A stretch of 64,000 nt of DNA from Candidatus Poribacteria bacterium. Its GTDB lineage: Bacteria; Poribacteria; WGA-4E; WGA-3G. Location of the stretch: positions 1-64,000 of the forward strand of contig JAJDTM010000031.1 in assembly GCA_022827185.1 (NCBI GenBank). The letters run 5' to 3'. A program made the position numbers and the translations under genes. This document shows, in pieces, positions 54,189-61,324 of the stretch (position 1 is its first letter; every line of letters starts with the position of its first letter). Under the pieces are notes generated by a model that was not told the origin of the DNA, searched no databases, and worked only from the letters and a program-made list of their open reading frames with translations.

Positions 54189-54773
54189 TTATCTTTCTTG
54201 AAGATAGGTTGTAAGCAAACGCTTAGGCGGTTCCGGGTGAATCACCTCAAAAGAAATTAGTTTTTCGACATCAAGTTCATGTGGTTTCTCCCCCAACTTA
54301 TCATGGGAAGGCGAATAAAGCGTTACCCCTACCATCGTAAAGACCGCGAAGGTTAGTATGAAGATATAAACTGGACTCCGGGTCCGAATATTGTAGCGAA
54401 GGTTACCCATCAATATTGAGAGGGGACGCGTCCACCCGAAGGATGTTTCAATGAACTGTCCGATTCGCGACCAGAGTGATGCTTGCTGTCGTTGATGTTG
54501 TGCGACTTCTGACACGCGCGCCATTACATCACTTAAGAAATCCTCAGAGACTTCCACCGCTCCGGCATGGCGGAGAAAACTGTCGGTCTGTTGTAGTCGC
54601 TCGAGATGCGCTGCACAGACTTCACATTTTTTCAGGTGCCGTCGGATGAGATGGCGTTTCCATACTGGCACCTCTTTGTCAATGTAAGCGGAGAGTTCAT
54701 CCGGACTCGCAAGTAGTGTTTTGCATTCTGGGTTGTATGCTTTTGAGAATTCGGTGTGTCTATATTTTTTCAT
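54189..54773 (-). CDS. Zinc-finger anti-sigma factor
   Basis: A 194-residue protein with a cytoplasmic zf-HC2-type anti-sigma domain: SAYIDKEVPVWKRHLIRRHLKKCEVCAAHLERL has the H-x3-C-x2-C zinc motif. One membrane helix lies near residues 133-153 (VYIFILTFAVFTMVGVTLY) and a short periplasmic tail follows. It overlaps the sigma gene by 14 bp, as is usual for these pairs, and should hold that sigma factor at the membrane until a signal releases it. Confidence 0.9.
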   Translation of the reverse strand: MKKYRHTEFSKAYNPECKTLLASPDELSAYIDKEVPVWKRHLIRRHLKKCEVCAAHLERLQQTDSFLRHAGAVEVSEDFLSDVMARVSEVAQHQRQQASLWSRIGQFIETSFGWTRPLSILMGNLRYNIRTRSPVYIFILTFAVFTMVGVTLYSPSHDKLGEKPHELDVEKLISFEVIHPEPPKRLLTTYLQER

Positions 54774-55362
54774 CGCTGCTCTCCTCTCCTATTCCGGCTT
54801 TGATGAGCAGTTTTTTCATTTTTTGCCGAGCGCGGTGAATCAACGCTTTAACGGCACCGACGGAGCATCCGAGGATTTCTGCGACTTCTTCATACCGTAA
54901 GTCTTGGTATGTAATCAGTGTCAATGCGATGCGTTGATTCTCTGGTAGCTGTGCGAGTGCTTTACGGATCATCTGTCTCTGTTCCTTTTTTTCGAGGAGC
55001 ATATCTGGCAGATAACGCGTATCCCGCATGATTTCGGTGTGGTAAATATCCTCGCCTTCTTCAACAAGGTCTTCTAAATAATAGGTATTCCGACGCGAAC
55101 GGTTGCGAATTTCGTTTCGACACAAATTCGTAGCGATTGTATAGAGCCAACTTTTGAACGACGCGGTCGGTTCATAGCGACTTGCGCTCTTGAAGACTCG
55201 GAGGAACGTTTCTTGGGAGAGGTCTTCGGCGCGGTGATAGTCGTCGATGGAGCGGTGAATGTAGTTAATCAGCGGGTTTTGATACCGCCGCACCAACAGC
55301 TCAAATGCACTCATATCTCCATTACGGCATTTCATCATCAAATCTTCATCTGAAACAAACAT
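54760..55362 (-). CDS. ECF-type RNA polymerase sigma factor
   Basis: A 200-residue protein with sigma region 2 (MSAFELLVRRYQNPLINYIH, DLSQETFLRVFKSASRYEP, FKSWLYTIATNLCRNEIRNR) and region 4 (LPENQRIALTLITYQDLRYEEVAEILGCSVGAVKALIHRARQKM). It belongs to the RpoE/SigW-like group. The anti-sigma factor and the vWA protein follow on the same strand. The leader carries the 24-bp element also found before the permease at 4867, with AAGGAA as ribosome binding site. Confidence 0.93.
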   Translation of the reverse strand: MFVSDEDLMMKCRNGDMSAFELLVRRYQNPLINYIHRSIDDYHRAEDLSQETFLRVFKSASRYEPTASFKSWLYTIATNLCRNEIRNRSRRNTYYLEDLVEEGEDIYHTEIMRDTRYLPDMLLEKKEQRQMIRKALAQLPENQRIALTLITYQDLRYEEVAEILGCSVGAVKALIHRARQKMKKLLIKAGIGEESSDEKI

Positions 55363-55370
55363 TTTTTAAA

Positions 55371-55394
55371 TTTCCTTGCGGTTCGGTGAAGGGA
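55371..55394 (-). promoter_or_regulatory. Dispersed 5'-UTR element with ribosome binding site, second copy
   Basis: Minus-strand TCCCTTCACCGAACCGCAAGGAAA ends 8 nt before the sigma ATG. The block TCACCGAACCGCAAGGAA agrees with 4878-4901 except at one base, though the genes are unrelated. Confidence 0.5.
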
Positions 55395-55446
55395 AACGTA
55401 TCAAAAACGTCCCGCTCCGTAGACTCAGCCTGCCCGATGGTTGAAT

Positions 55447-56004
55447 TTACGGGTTCTGGTCAGAATCCAATTGCAGCTTCAACTTAATTTGTATTGCTGT
55501 TTTGTATGCGTTGACTGCTTCACGTCGCTTTCCCTGAAATGTATAGACTTTCCCAAGTTCAGAATGCAATTCCGGGTGATTCGGTATAAAACGGATGGCG
55601 CGTGTGTAGACGTCAATTGCCTCGTCGTAGCGTTTTAGCAAGCGATAGGTTGCAGCGAGATTGAGATGTGCTGTTGCTTCACTTGGCTCGCAAGCTACCG
55701 CCATTTTGTAGGCATCTATCGCTTTTTCGTATTCACCGAGCATAAAATGCGCCAAACCGAGATGGAAGTGCGCTTCCGCCGATTCTCTGTTGTGTTGAAT
55801 CACCTGTTGAAATTCTTCAATTGCTTTCGGGTAGTTTCGAGCGTTTAAGGCATCCGCACCGTTTTTTAAGTGTCTCGCGGCGGTCTGATGCGTGTGAATA
55901 TCGACTTGTCCGCGCTGTATGAGTTTCCTTTGTGTATCGCTTGAGGATACTGCAGAATCGTCAGGCACTAAGGCATTTTCTGGATCGGTTTTGTTATCTT
56001 TCAT
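55447..56004 (-). CDS. Small TPR protein
   Basis: A 185-residue protein with about four tetratricopeptide repeats: ARHLKNGADALNARNYPKAIEEFQ, SAEAHFHLGLAHFMLGEYEKAIDAYK, EATAHLNLAATYRLLKRYDEAIDVYT and HPELHSELGKVYTFQGKRREAVNAYK. No signal or membrane segment, so likely cytoplasmic and a binding scaffold. It lies between the FGE-like gene and the sigma operon on the same strand, 18 bp downstream of the former. Confidence 0.88.
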   Translation of the reverse strand: MKDNKTDPENALVPDDSAVSSSDTQRKLIQRGQVDIHTHQTAARHLKNGADALNARNYPKAIEEFQQVIQHNRESAEAHFHLGLAHFMLGEYEKAIDAYKMAVACEPSEATAHLNLAATYRLLKRYDEAIDVYTRAIRFIPNHPELHSELGKVYTFQGKRREAVNAYKTAIQIKLKLQLDSDQNP

Positions 56005-56022
56005 CTATTTTTTCCTATACCC

Positions 56023-56922
56023 TTAACGTGCAATGCGGAATCCAATCACAAATTCCGCATACCCGTTGCTAAAGAAATCGTAACTGGTGCAGGTGCTATA
56101 GTCGTGGTTGTAATACCATGCGCCGCCACATGCCACACGGAAGTTTCCTTCATCGTCATAAGTTGTGTCTGTCCACTCCCAGACATTGCCGATCATGTCG
56201 TAGCAACCGAACGGACTGATGCCGTCCCTGAAGCTAACGACTGGCGTTGTCGTTCCTGCGCCGAGTTCTGCGGTGTTGCACCGTGGTTTGTCGATTTCGT
56301 GTCCCCACGGGAAAAGTCTATCATCGGGCCCACGTGCTGCGTACTGCCATTCTGGGAACGTTAGCAATCGACCACCAACATAGCGGGCATACGTTTCAGC
56401 ATCTTCACACGTCACCCAGACGACAGGGTGGTCGCCTCTGTTTTCTGGATAGTTGGTATCTGTCCAATCTTGCGGTGGCGTGTGTCCTGTATCCTGAACA
56501 AACCGTTGGTATTGTGCATTGGTTACAGGGTAGACACCGACCTCAAATGCATCCATTTCAAGGGGGGCATTCTCTTCGCCGATATGTGCCGTCCCTGCGG
56601 GGATGTCAACGGTTACATCTAATACGTGTAGTGCGGCATTACGGACTTCTTTATTTTCGTGTGCGAGCGCGTAACCGATTGGTGAGATGACTTCACCGAC
56701 CGGTGGTGTTGTAAGCTGCGGTGTCGTCTCCCAGCCAAGGTCTGTGCTTAGTAATAATCGAGCGGCATCGGATAACGATGCGTCGAAATGCCAAGTCCAA
56801 TAGTCTCTGCAAAGTTTTTGGAGTGCTTCTGGTGTATTGCGCTCTACCAGTGCAAGCCGAGACGCGCTTGACTTTGTGATATTTAGGGTGTTTTTTGTTG
56901 TAACGCTGTTTGTGCGCTCCAT
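56023..56922 (-). CDS. FGE/SUMF1-like (formylglycine-generating enzyme superfamily) protein, probably not a true FGE
   Basis: The ATG at 56922 gives 299 residues. The C-terminal SUMF1 domain is clear: FEVGVYPVTNAQYQRFVQDT, HPVVWVTCEDAETYARYVGG, LTFPEWQYAARGPDDRLFPW, FGCYDMIGNVWEWTDT and FRVACGGAWYYNHDYSTC. The two active-site Cys of genuine FGE, five residues apart after GGS, are not matched: only one Cys follows the GGAW segment. It therefore may be a related C-type-lectin-like protein rather than the activator of the sulfatase at 17792. The first 90 residues are unrelated and helical. A promoter lies so close that the mRNA may be leaderless. Confidence 0.85.
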   Translation of the reverse strand: MERTNSVTTKNTLNITKSSASRLALVERNTPEALQKLCRDYWTWHFDASLSDAARLLLSTDLGWETTPQLTTPPVGEVISPIGYALAHENKEVRNAALHVLDVTVDIPAGTAHIGEENAPLEMDAFEVGVYPVTNAQYQRFVQDTGHTPPQDWTDTNYPENRGDHPVVWVTCEDAETYARYVGGRLLTFPEWQYAARGPDDRLFPWGHEIDKPRCNTAELGAGTTTPVVSFRDGISPFGCYDMIGNVWEWTDTTYDDEGNFRVACGGAWYYNHDYSTCTSYDFFSNGYAEFVIGFRIAR

Positions 56923-56929
56923 GTTTACT

Positions 56930-56958
56930 ATGATAGCGTACAGAAGCAGTTTTTGCAA
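56930..56958 (-). promoter_or_regulatory. Promoter giving a possibly leaderless mRNA
   Basis: Minus-strand TTGCAA (56953-56958), 17-nt spacer, TATCAT (56930-56935). The ATG starts 8 nt after the -10, where transcription would normally begin, and no Shine-Dalgarno is present. Confidence 0.45.
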
Positions 56959-57074
56959 GGTATTTTTTTGAAAAAATCGATCCGAATACAGAAGGCAGCT
57001 ACGAACTGCCAGATTATGAAGACAACATCGTAGATGTAGATAAGCTGACTGATGTTGTTACTGTTTCGGAGCAT

Positions 57075-57515
57075 GTGCCGGAGGTCAATACTTTTCATAA
57101 TCGCTTTGACATCTTTTTAAGAGATTTGTCGATACCGAATGTGAAGTCTCGTGTTAATGAGGTTGCCGGTGCGTTATTTTACACGTATATTTGGGGGTGG
57201 TATACCGGGTTTATTGAGATGCCGTATTATTCTATTCAGGGACTGCTGTCTAATCCACCAGTAAATTTACATTATGATGCGACAGAGATGACACAGGATA
57301 TGTATGAGAATCAAGATGTGTTGCGGCGGTATCGCCTTTTGAGTTCATTGTTTTTTGATGAAAGTGATCCAGAGTTTGCTGCAAAAAATTTCGGCTTTTT
57401 GACTCCTTTAGAGGCGTTTGATGAGTATGAACATCTTTTTGACAGTCGGTTTGACGGGTACTTTGGCAGAGCGCTTGGGGAATTCTTGGAGTTGATTCCT
57501 ACCAGGTATCAGTAG
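57075..57515 (+). CDS. Unrecognised protein, probably 5'-truncated
   Basis: From the first possible start (GTG at 57075) it gives 146 residues: PEVNTFHNRFDIFLRDLS, then VNEVAGALFYTYIWGWYTGF and a C-terminal EYEHLFDSRFDGYFGRALGE. The same frame is open and protein-like back to 56937 (FFEKIDPNTEGSYELPDYED) but has no ATG, GTG or TTG there, and it runs into the promoter and start of the divergent FGE-like gene. This looks like a gene that has lost its 5' end. No family recognised. A terminator follows the stop. Confidence 0.5.
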   Translation: MPEVNTFHNRFDIFLRDLSIPNVKSRVNEVAGALFYTYIWGWYTGFIEMPYYSIQGLLSNPPVNLHYDATEMTQDMYENQDVLRRYRLLSSLFFDESDPEFAAKNFGFLTPLEAFDEYEHLFDSRFDGYFGRALGEFLELIPTRYQ

Positions 57516-57527
57516 ATATGTATGAAA

Positions 57528-57553
57528 AATGCGCGACTTGTGTCGCGCATTTG
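57528..57553. terminator. Bidirectional terminator hairpin
   Basis: Perfect 11-bp stem AAATGCGCGAC/GTCGCGCATTT with a TTGT loop, between convergent genes ending at 57515 (+) and 57559 (-). A-rich on the left and T-rich on the right, so it can act in both directions. Confidence 0.75.
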
Positions 57554-57558
57554 ATTTG

Positions 57559-58329
57559 TCAGTTATTTTCTTCAATGGCGCAGGCAAAGCGGGCGCCAAC
57601 AAATATTCCACCACCAGCAGCACGTTCAAAAGTGTATTCTGGGGCAAATGGATCAAATGTGTTTTTGGTACTTATGGCTATGCATAGACCTTGGTCGTAC
57701 TTGTCCCAATCGGAATTCCTTGTAATTCTGAATACTTTTACCAAACCCAGGAAATCTTCATCGCTTTCCATGAGGGTGTGGAATGCATCCAGCTTACTTT
57801 TCGGCGTTCTGTCGCGCTTTGGGGGTGGTGGTATAAATCCAGCCCTTTGCGCATCGTAGTTGTATTCCTTAGGTCTGTCCGGTTGATCAACGAACTGTAG
57901 GCGTATTTCTATCGCCTCTTCCAGCGTTAACGGTCTGTAGCCAATCTGTTTAAACCGTTTTCGTATCTCCGGTAGTGTTGCCGGTTCAGTGAAGCCGGCT
58001 TCCAGCAGTGTTACGACAGTAACTTTAATGGTTTTTTTTTGTCGTGACATCGGGAAGTCCGGTTTGGAGAGGAGGAAGCGTATGTCCAGGCTTGCATTTA
58101 TATTGTTCGGTTTTTCTAATGCACGGAGCATTTCTGTACCCGTCTGGAATCTGCCGGTCTCTATTTCAATAATACCGTCAGCCCAATGTGGCTCTGGCTC
58201 TGGGATCGGTTCGGGGGTGAGGAGTGTTTCTTCCGCTTCTTCCTCAGCGATGTCGGGGGAGCAGGCGGAGAAAAGTGTCGTAGTGATTAGCACTGCGAGC
58301 AGTGCTGTCAGTATCTGAATATTTTTCAT
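57559..58329 (-). CDS. Lipoprotein of unknown function
   Basis: A 256-residue protein with signal and lipobox LFSAC, then a Pro/Glu-rich linker (PEPIPEPEPHW). The rest has no domain I recognise; it contains an alternating region, then PKEYNYDAQRAGFIPPPPKR and a C-terminal AGGGIFVGARFACAIE. TLPEIRKRFKQIGYRPLTLEEAIEIRLQF looks helical. GGAGA precedes the ATG. It should be anchored to a membrane on the outer side; no neighbour explains its role. Confidence 0.75.
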   Translation of the reverse strand: MKNIQILTALLAVLITTTLFSACSPDIAEEEAEETLLTPEPIPEPEPHWADGIIEIETGRFQTGTEMLRALEKPNNINASLDIRFLLSKPDFPMSRQKKTIKVTVVTLLEAGFTEPATLPEIRKRFKQIGYRPLTLEEAIEIRLQFVDQPDRPKEYNYDAQRAGFIPPPPKRDRTPKSKLDAFHTLMESDEDFLGLVKVFRITRNSDWDKYDQGLCIAISTKNTFDPFAPEYTFERAAGGGIFVGARFACAIEENN

Positions 58330-58896
58330 CGGTCACAAGTCTCCTGTAGATTAACATTGAAGAAAAATGTAAACAATAAACAGTCCGCTATAATTAACGT
58401 GAGTTTGAGAATAAACCATAGTCAACCCTTAACCTATAGGGCGAATGTTTAATATCCGCTTCGTACCGCGCCTCGCGACGCAATTGGCACACTTATTCAG
58501 TTATAATAGGTCAAATCTTATTTTTTGTCAAATAAAAAAAATAAAAAACCTATAGTAACTATGAATTATAAGATACTTTCAGGGAAAAAGCAAATTATAT
58601 CCATAAAAATCACTAATTTTGCTTGAAAATACTTTTGGGGGATAAGGGGTTGGTTAGAGAAATGTGGTATCTTCATTATACCAAAGGGGTTCTCTTTATA
58701 CAAAAACTTTCAATCAAGAAATTATGGGGTTTCACGTCTTTTTTTTAAGGATCCGGTTCGGTTAGGAAACCGAATCTACCGAGCCTGGGGTGAAAATTCG
58801 ATCAAAAAATGGACAATTGAATGCCTCTGTATACTCGTTATGTTCACTAAAACCTCTGTGAGTTTCCGACGGGACCGCTTTAATTGAAGTAGAACA
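58330..58896. other. 567-bp AT-rich gene-free interval with one dispersed repeat
   Basis: No convincing ORF or RNA gene. At 58751-58790 lies ATCCGGTTCGGTTAGGAAAC followed by CGAATCTACCGAGCC, nearly the same as 60589-60628. The rest shows only short A/T runs. Confidence 0.6.
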
Positions 58897-59256
58897 TCAA
58901 CGTTCTCTTGGAATTTCTAATAGCAGTTCAATTTTTTGCCACACCTCTTCTAAGGTCGCGACAGGTATCTGGCAAATAAACGTTGTGTTTCGTTCCTGCC
59001 AAGCCACACAACGGATCTGATCTGCCAAAATAACGCCGGTCACTGCCAAGTTTGCCGGGATGGAAACCTCAAACGGATACCCTTTCATTTTAGTTGTAAT
59101 GGGGCAGATGATTGCCAAACGCGTTTTCCTATTATAATCGCTCCCTGATAGGACTACGGCGGGACGATGTCCACGCTGTTCTGGCCCCCTTTGTGGGTCT
59201 AAGTTAATCCATATAACATCGCCACGCTGGGGGATATATGTTGTTGATCCTATCAT
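58897..59256 (-). CDS. mazF: MazF-family endoribonuclease toxin
   Basis: A 119-residue protein close in pattern to E. coli MazF: YIPQRGDVIWINLDPQRGPEQ, GHRPAVVLSGSDYN (catalytic Arg), ICPITTKMKGYPFEV (catalytic Thr), GVILADQIRCVAWQ and the C-terminal helix EEVWQKIELLLEI. It should cut mRNA at short sequence motifs. Its ATG overlaps the stop of the antitoxin in ATGA, the standard toxin-antitoxin layout. Confidence 0.93.
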   Translation of the reverse strand: MIGSTTYIPQRGDVIWINLDPQRGPEQRGHRPAVVLSGSDYNRKTRLAIICPITTKMKGYPFEVSIPANLAVTGVILADQIRCVAWQERNTTFICQIPVATLEEVWQKIELLLEIPRER

Positions 59257-59675
59257 ACCTCATTTCCTACTGCAGGCCCGGTGTCAATCTCATCGTGCAA
59301 GTTATCTTCCGTGATTTGGGCGAGCAGGTCTGCTAACGTATAAGTCGGTTTACTTACGTTTACCGGTGAATACGCCTCCTCCGGAATACTACGATTCGGA
59401 ACTGCAGTTTCAGTCTCTGCATCCTGTGAGGTATCATCTGGAATTTGGGCGAGCAGGTCTGCCAGCGTATAAGTCGGTTTACTTACGTTTACCGGCGAAT
59501 ACGCCTCCTCCGGAATACTACGATTCGGAACCGCGGTTTTGATGTCTGCATTTAAATCATCTACGCCAATTCCTGCATCTGATTTTAACACCAAAAGGAT
59601 TTGGTAATGGATCGCAAACACCCAAAACATATCCTCAACCGGATCTCTTTCTCGCGAAATTGTTTTTACTGACAT
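59253..59675 (-). CDS. MazE-like antitoxin with duplicated toxin-binding segment and no AbrB domain
   Basis: A 140-residue protein; AGGAGG before the ATG. The end, PTYTLADLLAQITEDNLHDE followed by IDTG, matches the toxin-binding tail of E. coli MazE ([20 protein letters not shown]). The preceding 43 residues are a near-perfect copy including PTYTLADLLAQI, so the MazF-binding core occurs twice. The N-terminal part (MSVKTISRERDPVEDMFWVF) is not the swapped-hairpin AbrB domain by which MazE binds DNA. The protein could therefore bind two toxins but may not repress its operon in the usual way. Confidence 0.8.
   Translation of the reverse strand: MSVKTISRERDPVEDMFWVFAIHYQILLVLKSDAGIGVDDLNADIKTAVPNRSIPEEAYSPVNVSKPTYTLADLLAQIPDDTSQDAETETAVPNRSIPEEAYSPVNVSKPTYTLADLLAQITEDNLHDEIDTGPAVGNEV
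59314..59534. repeat. In-frame 129-bp duplication inside the antitoxin gene
   Basis: Units 59314-59405 and 59443-59534 are nearly the same at DNA level; the period of 129 bp equals 43 codons. Few differences show it is recent or kept alike by recombination. Confidence 0.85.
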
Positions 59676-60415
59676 GTTTTATTTTTCCTCCTGAGCCCCA
59701 ATATTTCAGGAATTTCAGCCAATGATGTTATTTCGTAGTCGGGTTGAATTTTCGTGTCGTTGGGTACACCTTCACGGTTGAGCCAGACGGAAGGTACGCC
59801 AACGTTTTTTGCGCCCGCGACATCGCTTTTAAGGGAATCCCCTACATGTAGCATTTGGGTTAGTTCGCAACCTGCTCTCTCTGCTGTTATTTGAAAGATT
59901 TTTGGATCCGGTTTCTCGACCTGTACATCTTGTGAGAAAATGACAAAGGCGAAACGTCCGTCGAGCCCACAATTTTCGGGATAAGTATTTCCGTTTGAAA
60001 GCAATCCTAACTTGAAATGTGGTGCTAAAGCATCAAAGGTCGGGATGACATCGGGATAGAGTTCTATATCCCCGTAACGATGTTTACGGTATACCGCGTT
60101 CAGGTGTGCAGCGAGGTCTTTATCGGGGTGTCCTACGTGTTCAAGTGTCTTTTCAAACGCGCGTCGTCTGATTTCCAGTAGGCTCCAAATTTCGCCTTTC
60201 ACCTCTTCAGCCAATTGGTCGCGAATTGCAATCATTTTTTCGACTGTAAGTTCTAAAGCGCGTTGGGTTGGCACCTGTTTTTGCAGTTCCGCCAATGTTT
60301 GCTTGAGTGAATGACACATGACCTTGTAAAAGTCCCATAAGGTCATGTCGCCGTCAAAAGAGATCGCTGAAATTTTCAATAGTTTCTCCATGTCACCGCG
60401 TTGAACTCTCATCAT
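59666..60415 (-). CDS. HAD-superfamily phosphatase
   Basis: A 249-residue protein with the HAD motifs: ISFDGDMTLWDF (motif I, the second Asp is shifted to D-G-D), LGLLSNGNTYPENCGL (motif II), EKPDPKIFQITAERAG (motif III Lys) and LHVGDSLKSDVAGAKNVGVP (motif IV). A helical cap of about 100 residues lies between I and II. Substrate unknown. The start is uncertain: ATGATG at 60415/60412 follows GGAGG too closely, and 60391 is another option. Ten bp overlap with the antitoxin gene links them in one transcript. Confidence 0.85.
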   Translation of the reverse strand: MMRVQRGDMEKLLKISAISFDGDMTLWDFYKVMCHSLKQTLAELQKQVPTQRALELTVEKMIAIRDQLAEEVKGEIWSLLEIRRRAFEKTLEHVGHPDKDLAAHLNAVYRKHRYGDIELYPDVIPTFDALAPHFKLGLLSNGNTYPENCGLDGRFAFVIFSQDVQVEKPDPKIFQITAERAGCELTQMLHVGDSLKSDVAGAKNVGVPSVWLNREGVPNDTKIQPDYEITSLAEIPEILGLRRKNKTCQ

Positions 60416-60475
60416 CCCTCCGTGGAACCATAGGTGTCAATTTAGGGATTATTTCATGGTATTTTGTAACACCGA

Positions 60476-60550
60476 TATAAACATACCGCCCCTACGGGGC
60501 TTGGATTTTTGATTGAAAACGCTGCTATAAACATACCGTCGCTACGCGAC
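60476..60550. repeat. Two 25-bp units TATAAACATACCG(C/T)C... at 50-bp spacing
   Basis: 60476-60500 (TATAAACATACCGCCCCTACGGGGC written as two halves, TATAAACATACCG and CCCCTACGGGG) and 60526-60550 (same start, then TCGCTACGCGAC). Each second half is a small palindrome. No gene inside. Confidence 0.7.
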
Positions 60551-60588
60551 TGAAGAGGTTTTTGAAGTCTTCAATGTTTCCGCGTAGT

Positions 60589-60628
60589 ATCCGGTTCGGT
60601 TAGGAAACCGAACCTACCGGGCCGGGGG
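60589..60628. repeat. ATCCGGTTCGGTTAGGAAACCGAACCTACC element
   Basis: Inner hairpin GGTTCGGTT-AGG-AAACCGAACC; close copy at 58751-58790. Confidence 0.7.
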
Positions 60629-60659
60629 CGAAGGCAGTTATTTTTTTAAAAATTGACAC

Positions 60660-60929
60660 TTATGCATCATCCCTCCGTGGACCCATGTCGTTGTAAACGC
60701 CCATCTCTGGGTCATCCCAACCGGCTCGCAGTCCGGCTTGAATGAGGAGGTGCCGGCGTTCTTCTTCGGTGAGCGGACTGTCGTCGTAGTATATGCCTTT
60801 TCGCATCAACTCAAACGTTTCTACAGGGACCACAACATATTCCACATTTGTTTCTGGATCCACTAACCGTACAGGCTCCTCCTGAGAATCCTTGATCGCT
60901 TGTTGGATTTCTTTCGTAAGAGTTATCAC
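60660..60929 (-). CDS. Small antitoxin-like protein
   Basis: A GTG start at 60929, overlapping the preceding TGA (GTGA) and with GGAGGA upstream, gives 90 residues: VITLTKEIQQAIKDSQEEPV, then LVDPETNVEYVVVPVETFEL and a C-terminal AGWDDPEMGVYNDMGPRRDD. The first part resembles Phd/YefM-like antitoxins in outline, but no toxin follows it. This type of small gene is common in genomes rich in toxin-antitoxin loci. Function unproved. Confidence 0.68.
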   Translation of the reverse strand: MITLTKEIQQAIKDSQEEPVRLVDPETNVEYVVVPVETFELMRKGIYYDDSPLTEEERRHLLIQAGLRAGWDDPEMGVYNDMGPRRDDA

Positions 60930-61324
60930 AATACGTCCTCCGTTGTTGGTACACCGATTGAGGCGTGAATCTGTGCGAACTTCCATGAGTCATCTATTTT
61001 TTCCAAGACACCCGTCATCCGCATCACGAATTCCTCGGGTGTGCCTTGCCATTTGAGCTTCCAGATTTGTTGTGTGTAGAACCACGCGACATCGTTTCGT
61101 TCTTGTACATCGAGCGTAATAAACTTGATGCTGAAATCCTCAGTGCTTGCGACGTGGTTTTGATAATACTTCGCAATTCCCGCGCTGCTCTCAACAACTT
61201 CGTCTGCATCGGTGCCGATCTTGACGTAGTGTGTGGCGGGGAGCATCATTTCAATGAGGGTTTCAGCATCTCTGGCAACGAGTGCGTCAAAATATGATGT
61301 CACTGTATCATGCGCATTCGGCAT
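60926..61324 (-). CDS. SnoaL/NTF2-like small protein
   Basis: The ATG at 61324 has AGGA at a good distance; an ATG at 61345 is an alternative. 132 residues with the cone-shaped NTF2 fold pattern: DTVTSYFDALVARDAETLIEMM at the N-terminus, FSIKFITLDVQERNDVAWFYTQQIWKL in the sheet, and MRMTGVLEKIDDSWKFAQIHASI at the end, as in DUF4440/SnoaL-like proteins. It may be an enzyme or a binding protein. It overlaps both neighbours, so the three genes at 60660-61898 are tightly coupled. Confidence 0.82.
   Translation of the reverse strand: MPNAHDTVTSYFDALVARDAETLIEMMLPATHYVKIGTDADEVVESSAGIAKYYQNHVASTEDFSIKFITLDVQERNDVAWFYTQQIWKLKWQGTPEEFVMRMTGVLEKIDDSWKFAQIHASIGVPTTEDVL

Noticed and set aside
57559..57859. 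Plus-strand frame 57518-57859 downstream of the terminator
   Set aside because: It overlaps the lipoprotein gene on the other strand and starts within the terminator region.
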